Of a DNA stretch of 64,000 nucleotides, positions 16,747 to 25,381 are shown one piece after another. Within the stretch, counting starts at the first letter, position 1. The number at the start of each line of letters is the position of its first letter. Location of the stretch: the NCBI RefSeq assembly GCF_008801815.1, contig NZ_VZOX01000001.1; one strand, 5' to 3'. The notes beneath the pieces were generated by a model. The model ran no database searches. It was not told the DNA's origin and saw nothing but the letters and a program-made list of their open reading frames with translations. Source of the stretch: Edwardsiella anguillarum (lineage in GTDB: Bacteria > Pseudomonadota > Gammaproteobacteria > Enterobacterales > Enterobacteriaceae). The translations under genes were made by a program, and so were the position numbers.

Positions 16747-18543
16747 TTAGCGGTCCACATCTGACATAACAAAATCAATACTGCCGAGGTACACGATCAG
16801 GTCGGACACCAGACAGCCACGGATCACCGACGGGATCTGCTGCAGATGCGCATAGCTCGGTGTACGGATACGCGTGCGATAGCTCATGGTGCCGCCGTCG
16901 CTGGTCAGGTAGTAACTGTTAATCCCCTTGGTCGCCTCCACCATCTGGAACGACTCGTTGGCCGGCATCACCGGCCCCCAGGAGACCTGCAGGAAGTGGT
17001 TGATCAGGGTATCGATATGCTGCAGCGTGCGCTCTTTCGGCGGCGGCGTGGTCAGCGGGTGATCCGCCTTGAACGGCCCCTCCGGCATGTTCTTCAGGCA
17101 CTGCTGCAGAATGCGCAGGCTCTGGCGGATCTCTTCCACCTTCAGCATCACGCGGTCATAGCAGTCGCCGTTACTGGCGGTCGGCACCTCAAACTCGAAG
17201 TTTTCATAGCCGGAGTACGGCCGCCACTTGCGCACGTCGAAGGCGATGCCGGTGGCGCGTAGACCCGCGCCGGTGGTGCCCCAGGCCAGCGCATCCTTGG
17301 CGCCATAGGCGGCCACGCCGACGGAGCGCCCTTTCAGAATGGTGTTGTGCAGCGCTGCCTTGACGTAGGAGTCCAGGCGTTTGGGCATCCACTCCAGGAA
17401 CTCGCGCAGCAGGCGATCCCAGCCCTTGGGCAGGTCATGCGCCACGCCGCCGATGCGGAACCAGGCCGGGTGCATACGGAAACCGGTGACCGCCTCGACG
17501 ATGTCATAGATCTTCTGACGGTCGGTAAAGGCGAAGAACACCGGCGTCATGGCGCCGACGTCCTGAATAAAGGTGGAGATGTACAGCAGATGGCTGTTGA
17601 TGCGGAACAGCTCGGAGAGCATCACGCGGATCACCTTCACCCGCTCCGGCACCTCGATCCCGGCCAGCTTCTCCACCGCCAGCACATAGGGCATCTCATT
17701 GACGCAGCCGCCCAGGTATTCGATGCGATCGGTATAGGGAATGTAGCTGTGCCAGGACTGACGCTCACCCATCTTCTCGGCGCCGCGGTGGTGATAGCCG
17801 ATATCCGGCACGCAGTCGACAATGTCTTCGCCGTCCAGCTGCAGCACGATGCGGAAGGCGCCGTGGGATGAGGGGTGGTTCGGCCCCAGGTTGAGGAACA
17901 TGAAGTCTTCGTTGGCGGTGCCGCGCTGCATCCCCCACTCTTCCGGGCGGAACTTGAGGGACTCCATCTCCAGATCCTGCTTCTGCTTGGTCAGCTCGAA
18001 GGGATCGAATTCGGTGGCGCGCGCCGGGTAGTCCTTGCGCAGCGGATGCCCCTGCCAGGTACGCGGCATCAGCAGACGGGTCATATGCGGATGGCCGTCG
18101 AAGGTGATGCCGAACAGGTCAAAGGTTTCCCGCTCATACCAGTTGGCGTTGGGGAACTGGCGGGTCACCGTCGGCAGGTGCAGGTCCTGTTCGACCAGGG
18201 CCACCTTGAGCATAATATCGCGGTTGCGATCGATGGAGATCAGGTGGTAGAACACGGAGAAGTCCGCCGCCGGCAGTCCCTGGCGGTGGGTACGCAGACG
18301 CTCGTCCATACCGTGCAGGTCAAACAGCATCACGTAGGGCTTGGGCAGCTGCCTCAGGAACGCCATCACCTCCAGCAGCTGCTCGCGCTTGACCCACACC
18401 ACCGGCATCCCGGTTCGGGTTGGCTGGACGCTAAACGCCTCCGGCCCAAAGCGCTTGGTCAACTCCCCGATAACCGGATCGTCGAGATGGTCGTGGGTCT
18501 GCCACGCCGGCATCTCGCGATCGTGCGTCGTCGAATCTGTCAT
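16747..18543 (-). CDS. nuoC: NADH-quinone oxidoreductase fused subunits C/D
   Basis: This 598-residue protein is the fusion of NuoC (30-kDa type, about residues 1-190) and NuoD (49-kDa type, about residues 210-598) typical of gamma-proteobacterial NDH-1 (also called nuoCD). The NuoD part has NLGPNHPSSHGAFRIVLQLDGE (split at about 217-238), whose His and Tyr neighbours line the quinone site, and RGC near the C-terminus, ending in DFVMSDVDR. The N-terminal half has the FEREWYERETFDLFGI-like motif (here NWYERETFDLFGI, about 139-151). The length is close to E. coli (596-600). It connects the peripheral arm to NuoB and lies 99 bp after nuoB. Confidence 0.97.
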   Translation of the reverse strand: MTDSTTHDREMPAWQTHDHLDDPVIGELTKRFGPEAFSVQPTRTGMPVVWVKREQLLEVMAFLRQLPKPYVMLFDLHGMDERLRTHRQGLPAADFSVFYHLISIDRNRDIMLKVALVEQDLHLPTVTRQFPNANWYERETFDLFGITFDGHPHMTRLLMPRTWQGHPLRKDYPARATEFDPFELTKQKQDLEMESLKFRPEEWGMQRGTANEDFMFLNLGPNHPSSHGAFRIVLQLDGEDIVDCVPDIGYHHRGAEKMGERQSWHSYIPYTDRIEYLGGCVNEMPYVLAVEKLAGIEVPERVKVIRVMLSELFRINSHLLYISTFIQDVGAMTPVFFAFTDRQKIYDIVEAVTGFRMHPAWFRIGGVAHDLPKGWDRLLREFLEWMPKRLDSYVKAALHNTILKGRSVGVAAYGAKDALAWGTTGAGLRATGIAFDVRKWRPYSGYENFEFEVPTASNGDCYDRVMLKVEEIRQSLRILQQCLKNMPEGPFKADHPLTTPPPKERTLQHIDTLINHFLQVSWGPVMPANESFQMVEATKGINSYYLTSDGGTMSYRTRIRTPSYAHLQQIPSVIRGCLVSDLIVYLGSIDFVMSDVDR

Positions 18544-18642
18544 AATTTTTTATCACCACGCATTGAATGACACTTGCCGCCGCATCGCGGGGCAAAACGG
18601 GCTAAATTCCAACGGTAAACGCGGCGGCCCGCCGCGCCGCGC

Positions 18643-19317
18643 TTAAATTTCGTCGGGCGTACGCAGGTTGGTTACCGCGATACGCTCCGCGCGCTTACGC
18701 TCGCGCTCGGACTGCATATTGGCGCGGTAAACGCCCTGATCACCCACCACCCAGGAGAGCGGACGACGCTCCTGACCGATCGACTCCTGCAGCAGCATCA
18801 GCGCCTGCATGTACGCCTCCGGGCGCGGCGGACAGCCGGGGATATACACATCCACCGGAATAAACTTGTCCACCCCCTGTACCACAGAGTAAATATCGTA
18901 CATGCCGCCGGAGTTGGCGCAGGCGCCCATGGAGATCACCCATTTCGGCTCCAGCATCTGTTCATACAGACGCTGGATAACCGGTGCCATCTTGGTAAAG
19001 CAGGTGCCGGCGACCACCATAAAATCCGCCTGTCGCGGCGAGGCGCGCAACACTTCCGCACCAAAACGCGCCACGTCATGCACCGCCGTAAACGACGTCA
19101 CCATTTCCACATAGCAGCAGGAAAGACCGAAGTTATAGGGCCACAGCGAGTTCTTGCGCCCCCAGTTGACCATGTCGTGCAGGGCGTGATCGAGCTTACC
19201 CATGTAGACGCTGCGGTGAACGTGCTGCTCCAGAGGATCGCTCACCACCTCCTGTTTCTGCAGGGGGTAACGGTCGTTATCACCGTCAGGATCGATGCGC
19301 GTCAGCGTGTAATCCAT
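18643..19317 (-). CDS. nuoB: NADH-quinone oxidoreductase subunit B
   Basis: NuoB carries cluster N2, the last iron-sulfur centre, which reduces ubiquinone. The 224-residue protein is four residues longer than in E. coli at the N-terminus. The ligands are the adjacent Cys67-Cys68 pair (SCCYVEM), Cys133 (MGACANSGG) and Cys162 (PGCPPRPE). It lies 63 bp after nuoA and 99 bp before nuoCD, an arrangement like that in E. coli. Confidence 0.97.
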   Translation of the reverse strand: MDYTLTRIDPDGDNDRYPLQKQEVVSDPLEQHVHRSVYMGKLDHALHDMVNWGRKNSLWPYNFGLSCCYVEMVTSFTAVHDVARFGAEVLRASPRQADFMVVAGTCFTKMAPVIQRLYEQMLEPKWVISMGACANSGGMYDIYSVVQGVDKFIPVDVYIPGCPPRPEAYMQALMLLQESIGQERRPLSWVVGDQGVYRANMQSERERKRAERIAVTNLRTPDEI

Positions 19318-19380
19318 CTTTGTTGCCTCATATCTTGATAAAGCGGGTAAATCCTGGCGTCACGGGCCACCATCCGTCGG

Positions 19381-19821
19381 CTACTGCGGGCGTTTGTCGG
19401 TCATGACGATGGGGCTTTCGTGGGTAATGCGGCGCTTGGATCGCGCAGGCGTCCAATCCAGGGCGCCGATGCGCACCAGATAAAATAGGCCGGCCAGCAG
19501 AATCAGAATAAACAGCGTGGCCTCGGCAAAACCCAGCCAGCCGTTTTCACGCACCGAAACCGACCAGGCATAAAGATAGAGCGCCTCCACGTCAAAAATA
19601 ACGAAGAACATGGCGACCAGGTAAAATTTGGCGGAGAGACGCAGGCGGGCCGAGCCAACCGAATCGATACCGGATTCGTAGGGAATATTCTTGGTACGGG
19701 CGCGGGCCTTTCCCCCCAGGGCATAGGCCCCAAGCAACATAAACCCACACAGACCGAGCGCGACGAGAACAAAAACGGCGAATGCCCAATGCTGGGCGAT
19801 AACTTCAGTGGCTGTTGACAT
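19381..19821 (-). CDS. nuoA: NADH-quinone oxidoreductase subunit A
   Basis: NuoA (ND3-like) is the three-helix subunit whose loop lines the quinone cavity of NDH-1. The 146-residue product contains the conserved loop PYESGIDSVGSARLRLSAKF (about residues 44-63) and FFVIFDVEALYLYAW (about 69-83) with the usual acidic residues in the helix. I use the ATG at 19821 (MSTATEV) by comparison with E. coli; an in-frame ATG at 19839 would add six residues (MSKHKS) and cannot be excluded, since neither has a strong ribosome binding site. It is the first gene of the operon, so the promoters lie in the 0.6 kb gap to the right. Confidence 0.94.
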   Translation of the reverse strand: MSTATEVIAQHWAFAVFVLVALGLCGFMLLGAYALGGKARARTKNIPYESGIDSVGSARLRLSAKFYLVAMFFVIFDVEALYLYAWSVSVRENGWLGFAEATLFILILLAGLFYLVRIGALDWTPARSKRRITHESPIVMTDKRPQ

Positions 19822-19839
19822 ACTCTTATGCTTACTCAT

Positions 19840-20339
19840 TTAACGCGGTATTGCCCGTTGCCGAATCGCTCCAGCAGACAATGACCACAGCGCCCAAGGG
19901 AAGGAAATCATCACAGGAACAGCTGTTGATAGGCATATGCGCGCGCAGACAGCGTAACCCTGTGTGTTTTACCTCCATCGATAACCTTTTGTCAACATTA
20001 GCAAAAGGAAATATAACATTCGTTTACATCAAAGCAACAAACGCCCTTCGTTATCCAACATCACCACCGAGACAAGCGGTATAAAATCCCAAATAAACGT
20101 GGCTGGAATGTAAAAAAACGTGAACGTTTAGTTTCTACTATATCATTTATTGACGCAATTCCTGTTCTCAGGATGAGGTATCTGCGACATTTTTATGATC
20201 CAGCGCACGTTTAATTGTAGGATGATATTAGTGAAAAGCGTAATTTATAGAGATGAAACGGAATAAGAGTCAGCCCGCGAGGGGAATTTATTGAGAATGA
20301 TTTTTATTTAACGCGAAATAGAGACGATGCGAAAAGAAA
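19840..20339. promoter_or_regulatory. AT-rich nuo upstream region
   Basis: About 500 bp without a supported gene, strongly AT-rich, between nuoA and the end of lrhA. It probably holds the nuo promoters and binding sites; in E. coli this region is controlled by ArcA, NarL, FNR, Fis and IHF. What I can see is one perfect FNR half-site (ATCAA at 20028-20032) with a poor partner half, and several A/T-tracts that could bend DNA. I could not assign -35/-10 boxes with confidence. Confidence 0.5.
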
Positions 20340-20356
20340 CCGGCGCCTGGCGCCGG
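20331..20356 (-). terminator. Rho-independent terminator of lrhA
   Basis: On the minus strand a CCGGCG/CGCCGG stem with a 5-nt loop is followed by TTTCTTTT. It lies about 85 bp after the lrhA stop codon, so lrhA transcription should end before the nuo promoters. Confidence 0.7.
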
Positions 20357-20440
20357 AACTATTAATATAAATTAATTTTTTAACAGAAAAATATATCGTT
20401 CAATCAATTAATATTCACGGTGCTTGAGCATCTGTGTCGC

Positions 20441-21343
20441 TCAGCCCTCGTCCGCCTCTGTCGAGGCGCCGCTGCCGTCTCCCCCCTCACGCAGCGCATC
20501 GAACAGCGTCACCGCCAGTGGGTTACAGCACTGCGGCGCCAGGCAGAGACTATATTCGGTATCCGCCAGACGCGGCAGACCGTCCGCTTCGCCCAGCACC
20601 CGCAGCGATGAGCTCATCATCTCGATCGGGCGGGCCGAGATCCCCAACCCCGCCTTCAGCGCCGCCCGCAGAGCCGGCAGCGTTGAAGCGACGTAGGCCA
20701 GACGCCAGGGCAAACCGGCGGCATCCAGCGCCGCGGTCGCCAGACTGCGGAAGGCGCTCGGCTCATCCAGCACCACCAGCTCTATCGGCGCGCCGGGGGT
20801 AAAGTCATAGTCGGTGGCGCAAAACCACACCGTCGGGGAGCGGCGTAGCAGGGTGCTGGATAGCGAGGGCTCACACCCCGTCGAGACGGCAAGATCAACC
20901 TCATTATCCAGCAGCATCAGCTGAATATCGGCGTTACGCTGCATGCGAACGTCGATCGCCAGCTTGGGATACTGCGCGGTAAAACGGCCCAGCAACTGCG
21001 GCAGGATATTGTCGGCGCTGTCGTCGGTCGCCCCCACCACCAGCGTTCCCTGCAGGTGATCGTTGATCAGGGAGTGGCAGGCCTCGTCATTAAAACGCAG
21101 GATTTTACGGGCATAGCTTAATAGCTGCATGCCGTGATCCGTCAGATACTTATTGCGTCCTTGGCGGGCAAACAGCTCTTTTCCCACCAGTTGCTCCAGA
21201 CGCTGCATCTGCTGACTCACGGCAGACTGTGTGCGTTGCACCCGGGCGGCGGCGGCGGCAAACGTCTTCACGTCTGCCACTGCAACAAAGGTGCGCAATA
21301 AATCCAAATCCAGATTGATGGGGGGACGTGGTCCGTTGCTCAT
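20441..21343 (-). CDS. lrhA: LysR-type regulator LrhA (HexA/PecT family)
   Basis: LrhA is a LysR-family regulator that in E. coli represses flhDC and type 1 fimbriae and activates its own transcription; HexA/PecT relatives repress virulence exoproducts and motility in plant pathogens. The 300-residue protein has the N-terminal winged helix-turn-helix (about residues 10-70, including FAAAAARVQRTQSAVSQQMQRL split across the recognition helix). The strongly conserved DLDLLRTFVAVAD start follows an MSNGPRPPIN leader. The effector-binding domain follows (about 95-290). The C-terminal end is shorter than E. coli LrhA (312). Synteny next to nuo and near alaA supports orthology. Its own promoter must lie in the 391-bp AT-rich gap to the right. 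Confidence 0.93.
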   Translation of the reverse strand: MSNGPRPPINLDLDLLRTFVAVADVKTFAAAAARVQRTQSAVSQQMQRLEQLVGKELFARQGRNKYLTDHGMQLLSYARKILRFNDEACHSLINDHLQGTLVVGATDDSADNILPQLLGRFTAQYPKLAIDVRMQRNADIQLMLLDNEVDLAVSTGCEPSLSSTLLRRSPTVWFCATDYDFTPGAPIELVVLDEPSAFRSLATAALDAAGLPWRLAYVASTLPALRAALKAGLGISARPIEMMSSSLRVLGEADGLPRLADTEYSLCLAPQCCNPLAVTLFDALREGGDGSGASTEADEG

Positions 21344-21734
21344 ATCTTTTCTCGTTATTAATCAAAAACAGTTTACCCTGGTGTTCACAACATAAGATAA
21401 TCTTTAATCATCTTTTTCATCAGGCTTGCATCCTGAATAAAGCACACTAAAGAAACACCGAAAGACAGATAAAGATCACGTTATGTTATCGATAATTATG
21501 GCTGAAAATTGCAAAGAAAACATAGGGACTAACAAAGACTTTTTTGCTGCAAAATACTACAGAGTACGATGGAGCACCTCGCAAAGATAACACCCAACAC
21601 ATTGATAAATAATTTTTTTTGCTATTAGCAAAAAGCCAGACCACAAAGCTTTCGCTAATAACGAATAGTTAAGCTAATCTTATATAAATGATTCGCCGCT
21701 CCGTTTTTTAATCATCGGCAAAGATTAATTTAAA
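21344..21734. promoter_or_regulatory. AT-rich lrhA upstream region
   Basis: A 391-bp gap of markedly low GC between lrhA and the TVP38-type gene. It likely contains the lrhA promoter and autoregulatory LysR sites (LrhA activates itself in E. coli). Many A/T-tracts are present (for example around 21600-21690), as in regions bound by H-NS. I see no gene, no clear terminator for the gene to its right and no site I can name with confidence. Confidence 0.45.
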
Positions 21735-22409
21735 TTAATCATTTGACGCAGGCTTACGCTTAATCGCGTAAATCATAATGCTTATTGAGAATAATACCAA
21801 TAATCCGCTTAGCAGCATTTGGATACCGCCGCTCAGCATCGCGCCAACATAGGAATAGATCAGCGTCGCCGGCAGTTGTCCCAGTGCCGTCGCGACTAAA
21901 AACTCCATCAGTCCCATCGAGGTCAGCCCGGCGGCATAGCTCACCGCGTCAAACGAGACAAAGGGCAGCAGCCGGCAGATCAGCACGGTATAGCGACCAT
22001 AGCGGGAAAAGAAGCCGTCGCAGCGCCGCAGCGCGGCGGGCGAAACCCAGCGCGCCAGCGTCTCCCGCCCCAGCATCCGCGCCAGGCAAAAACAGAGGGC
22101 CGCCGCCGCCGTGGCGCTGAACCAAGAGAGCAGCGCCCCCTGCCACCAGCCAAACAGCGCCGCATTAGCAAAGGTGATGACAAACGCAGGCAGCGGCGCC
22201 GCCAGCGCCTGAAAGATCATCAGAAAAAAGGAGACCAGCATCGCCCAGGGACCGAATGACCGCAGGTAGGCCAGCAGCGCGGCGACATCCAAAGAGGCGA
22301 GCAGGCGCCCGATCCGCACGGCCTCGTGACGCGCCTCAGGCCAGCACAGCACCAGTAGCACCACCGCCGCGGCACTCCCCACAATCCCATACTTCACGTG
22401 ACTGGACAC
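21735..22409 (-). CDS. TVP38/TMEM64 (VTT-domain, DedA-like) membrane protein
   Basis: The 224-residue protein is an inner-membrane protein of the TVP38/TMEM64 family to which E. coli YdjX and YdjZ belong. Five or six hydrophobic helices are visible. The VTT signature is in the middle: FVITFANAALFGWWQGALLSW (about residues 76-96, one residue longer than quoted motifs usually are), RFG-like positions replaced by RMLGRETLARWVSP, and ICRLLPFVSFDAVSYAAGL (about 143-161). Family members are thought to be half-transporters or scramblase-like. Start is GTG with GAGGG 8 nt upstream. It is divergent from ynjE, and together with ynjE, ynjF and ynjA recalls the E. coli ydjXYZ-ynjABCDEF locus. Whether it is the YdjX or YdjZ ortholog cannot be decided here. 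Confidence 0.82.
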   Translation of the reverse strand: MSSHVKYGIVGSAAAVVLLVLCWPEARHEAVRIGRLLASLDVAALLAYLRSFGPWAMLVSFFLMIFQALAAPLPAFVITFANAALFGWWQGALLSWFSATAAAALCFCLARMLGRETLARWVSPAALRRCDGFFSRYGRYTVLICRLLPFVSFDAVSYAAGLTSMGLMEFLVATALGQLPATLIYSYVGAMLSGGIQMLLSGLLVLFSISIMIYAIKRKPASND

Positions 22410-22552
22410 GGCATCGCCCTCTGCATAAAACGAACAAGACTACGCATAAATGCCGCCGCCCCCTTTGATGGACGACAACGATTGTGCGTTCGTGCGTGGA
22501 TTGGTGTAGCATCGCCCTCTCCCAAGCACTTTTGTATGATGGATAAGGGTAT

Positions 22553-23845
22553 ATGAGACCACTTCTTTCGCTGGCCGGCGCCCTGTGGCTAGCCGTTACG
22601 CTGTGCAGCGACGCCATCGCACAGGCGATCCCGCTACACACACTGCAGGCTCGGCAGGGCGTTGCTATCGACACCCGTCCCAGCGCCGACTATAACGGCT
22701 GGCCAGACCAGGGCACCTCAGGTCACGAGCCCGGCGCGCTCAACCTCGCCGCCGAGTGGCTGCCGCTGATGGACGATGCGCAGCTGCGCGCCTGGCTCAG
22801 CGACCACCGCCTGGACAGCCAGCGAACCGTGGCACTGTACGGTACACCGGCGCAGGTCGACGCCGTCTCCCACCGCCTTCGGGCACTGGGCTTCAGCCAT
22901 GTCGAACCGCTGAGCGATGCCCTGAGCCAGCCAGACCGTCTGCAGCGTCTGGCCCACTATGAACAGCTGGTTTATCCGCAGTGGCTGCACGATCTGCAGC
23001 GGGGTCAGCCGGTGGCCAACCCGCCGGCCGGCCAGTGGAAAGTGTTTGAGGCGGCCTGGGGGGCGCCGAAACAGTATCTGCTCAGCCATATCCCCGGCGC
23101 CGGCTACATCGATACCAATACGGTCGAGAGCGAGCCGCTGTGGAATAAAGTCCCCGACGCCCAGCTGAAGGCGCTGCTGGCCAAGCAGGGCATCCGTAGC
23201 GATACTACGGTGATCTTATACGGCCGCGACGTCTATGCCGCCGCCCGGGTCGCGCAGATCCTGCTCTACGCCGGGGTGAAGGATGTACGCCTGCTGGACG
23301 GGGGTTTTCAGACCTGGCAGCGCGCCGATCTGCCGGTCGAGCGAGGTCTTCCCGCAGACTCCACGCCGGCCGCTGACTTTGGCGCCCCCTTCCCCGGCGA
23401 TCCGCAGCTGATGCTCTCCACCGCCCAGGCGCGCGCCCTGCTGAATCGCCGCGATGCCTCGCTGATCAGCATCCGCTCCTGGCCTGAATTCACCGGCGTC
23501 ACCAGCGGCTATAGCTACATCAAGCCCAAGGGCGAGATCGCCGGCGCCCGCTGGGGCCACGCCGGCAGCGACGCCACCCATATGGAAGACTTCCATAACC
23601 CCGACGGCACCATGCGCGCCGGCGACGACATCGCCGCCATGTGGCGTACCTGGCACATCACGCCGGATCAGCAGGTCGCCTTCTACTGCGGCACCGGCTG
23701 GCGGGCCGCCGAAGCCTTCATGTATGCACGGGCCATGGGCTGGTCGCGCATCGGCGTCTATGACGGCGGTTGGTACGAATGGTCAGCCAATCCGGCCAAC
23801 CCGATCGCCCGTGGCGAACGCGGCCCGGAAAGCAGCTGGCGCTGA
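22553..23845 (+). CDS. ynjE: Periplasmic thiosulfate sulfurtransferase YnjE
   Basis: YnjE is a three-domain rhodanese. The 430-residue product (E. coli 435) has a signal peptide (residues 1 to about 24, ending ...DAIAQA), then three rhodanese modules at roughly 30-140, 150-270 and 285-425. Only the last has the catalytic loop, with Cys379 in FYCGTGWRA. This is as known for E. coli YnjE, whose active Cys is in the third domain. RBS AAGGG precedes the ATG. The gene is divergent from the TVP38-type gene and convergent with ynjF. The known family reaction is transfer of sulfane sulfur from thiosulfate; the physiological acceptor is unknown. Confidence 0.92.
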   Translation: MRPLLSLAGALWLAVTLCSDAIAQAIPLHTLQARQGVAIDTRPSADYNGWPDQGTSGHEPGALNLAAEWLPLMDDAQLRAWLSDHRLDSQRTVALYGTPAQVDAVSHRLRALGFSHVEPLSDALSQPDRLQRLAHYEQLVYPQWLHDLQRGQPVANPPAGQWKVFEAAWGAPKQYLLSHIPGAGYIDTNTVESEPLWNKVPDAQLKALLAKQGIRSDTTVILYGRDVYAAARVAQILLYAGVKDVRLLDGGFQTWQRADLPVERGLPADSTPAADFGAPFPGDPQLMLSTAQARALLNRRDASLISIRSWPEFTGVTSGYSYIKPKGEIAGARWGHAGSDATHMEDFHNPDGTMRAGDDIAAMWRTWHITPDQQVAFYCGTGWRAAEAFMYARAMGWSRIGVYDGGWYEWSANPANPIARGERGPESSWR

Positions 23846-23888
23846 GCGTGCGACGGGCGTCGGATCGCCTCCCCGGCCCCGATGCCCT

Positions 23889-24527
23889 TTATTCACCCTG
23901 CGCCGCGTCATCCTGCGCCACCCGGCGCAGGGTGTGATATCCGCCCCACACCCGGGTCAGGGTGGTAAACCAGCACAGCGCCCCGAACAGCCAGGCCAGC
24001 GGCGCAAACAGGGACGGCCATAGGCAGAACGCGATAAACAGCAGGATGGTCTCCGTGCCCTCCGTCAGCCCCCCCAGGTAATAAAAGGATTTATGCGGAT
24101 AGGCCAGCGCCAGTAGACGGTGCTTTTGCGCCAGCGCGGCAAAGGCCAGAAAGCTGCTGCCGGTGCCGATAAAGGCGCACAGCAGCCAGGCGCCGGGCAG
24201 CGCATTCTGCGCCGGATCGGCCAGCACAAATCCCAGCGGCAGCAGGGCATAAAACAGAAAGTCGAGGGAGATATCCAGAAATCCCCCGGCGTCGCTGAGT
24301 CCCTGGCGGCGCGCCAGCGCCCCATCCAGCCCATCGCACAGCCGGTTGATCAGCACGGCCGCCAGCGCCGCGCCGTACTGCTGCCACATCAGCAGCGGCA
24401 CCGCCAGTGCGCCAACGGCGAAGCCGAACAGCGTCAGGTGATCGGCGCGCACCCCGCGGCGATCCAACCCGGCGGCCAGACGGGCCAGCGCCGGCTTCAG
24501 CGGCGGGTGCAGATAGCGATCAAGCAT
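23889..24527 (-). CDS. ynjF: CDP-alcohol phosphatidyltransferase family protein YnjF
   Basis: This 212-residue membrane enzyme has the CDP-alcohol phosphotransferase signature D-G-x2-A-R-x8-G-x3-D-x3-D in the segment starting at CDGLDGALARR (about residues 63-73) and ending FLDISLD. It has five to six hydrophobic helices. Such enzymes use CDP-diacylglycerol or another CDP-alcohol to make phospholipid head-group bonds; the substrate of YnjF is not established. The length is close to E. coli YnjF (206). It overlaps the 3' end of ynjA by 8 bp, so the two are co-transcribed on the minus strand. Confidence 0.88.
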   Translation of the reverse strand: MLDRYLHPPLKPALARLAAGLDRRGVRADHLTLFGFAVGALAVPLLMWQQYGAALAAVLINRLCDGLDGALARRQGLSDAGGFLDISLDFLFYALLPLGFVLADPAQNALPGAWLLCAFIGTGSSFLAFAALAQKHRLLALAYPHKSFYYLGGLTEGTETILLFIAFCLWPSLFAPLAWLFGALCWFTTLTRVWGGYHTLRRVAQDDAAQGE

Positions 24528-25104
24528 CCTCGCCTCCCCGACGTCCGGCGGCGGGCGTACACAGCCCCTGCGCGGGGATATCCAGCGCGGCGTTAAAGCG
24601 CGCCGACAGATTTTGAAACGCCACCAGCGCCGTCAACTCGGTTAGCGCGCGATCGTCGAAATGGCGGCGCAGCTCCGCCTTCAGCGCCGCAGACACCTGC
24701 GGCGGCGTCGCACTGACGGCGTCGGCATAGGCCAGCGCCGCCCGCTCCACCGCGTCAAAGCAGTCGGCCTCCTGCCATGTCGCGACCGCCAGCACCTTAT
24801 CCAGCGAACCGCTGCGCTGCGCCAGACGCAGCCCGTTGGCATCGATGCAGAAGGCGCAGTCGCAGCGCTGGGAGACCCGGGTCATCACCAGGGCGCGCAG
24901 GCTGGGTGTCAACGTGGACTGACGACGCTCAAGGTAACCGACAAACAGGGCGATCAGCCAGAACAGGCGGGGAAAGCGCCCCCACCAGCGGACAGGATTC
25001 AGCACTTCGCCGTAGTGGCGCCGCTGCAGATGCAGCAGCGGCGCCAGACTGCGCGGCAGGCGCCGCAGGGGGGCCACCCACTCTGGCTGCGTTGTTTTTT
25101 TCAC
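24520..25104 (-). CDS. ynjA: Carboxymuconolactone decarboxylase/AhpD-family protein YnjA
   Basis: The 194-residue protein belongs to the CMD/AhpD family of peroxidase-related disulfide proteins. The redox motif is within RCDCAFCIDANG (about residues 81-92); CAFC gives the CxxC pair and an extra Cys precedes it. The remainder is helical. E. coli YnjA is 182 residues. Function is not known in detail; family members reduce peroxides or act with thiol partners. GGGAGAG precedes the ATG by 6 nt. It starts the two-gene ynjA-ynjF operon. In E. coli an ABC transporter (ynjBCD) lies between these genes and is missing here. Confidence 0.85.
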   Translation of the reverse strand: MKKTTQPEWVAPLRRLPRSLAPLLHLQRRHYGEVLNPVRWWGRFPRLFWLIALFVGYLERRQSTLTPSLRALVMTRVSQRCDCAFCIDANGLRLAQRSGSLDKVLAVATWQEADCFDAVERAALAYADAVSATPPQVSAALKAELRRHFDDRALTELTALVAFQNLSARFNAALDIPAQGLCTPAAGRRGGEDA

Positions 25105-25381
25105 CGACTCTCCCTCTCTGTTGTCGTCGCTTTACGTCACTCGCTCTTTTTATCAGTTTATTTAACCAATAAACACAAATAACATAGTTAAATGAACCAC
25201 AATAGACGTATAACACCATCTATTTTGCTAAGCATTAGCCGTGAATAATACTGTTTTGCACTAAAAACAGACATCTGTCTTCTAAACCCCGATCGCGGGG
25301 AGTACAGTATTTTATATTGCCGTGTCAGTAAGGACACCGATCCGTCAGCGGCGGCGCTGATATAAATAAGGCCACAGAGTT

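Noticed and set aside
19822..20084. Plus-strand frame in the nuo promoter gap
   Set aside because: No RBS, no similarity, AT-rich regulatory context.
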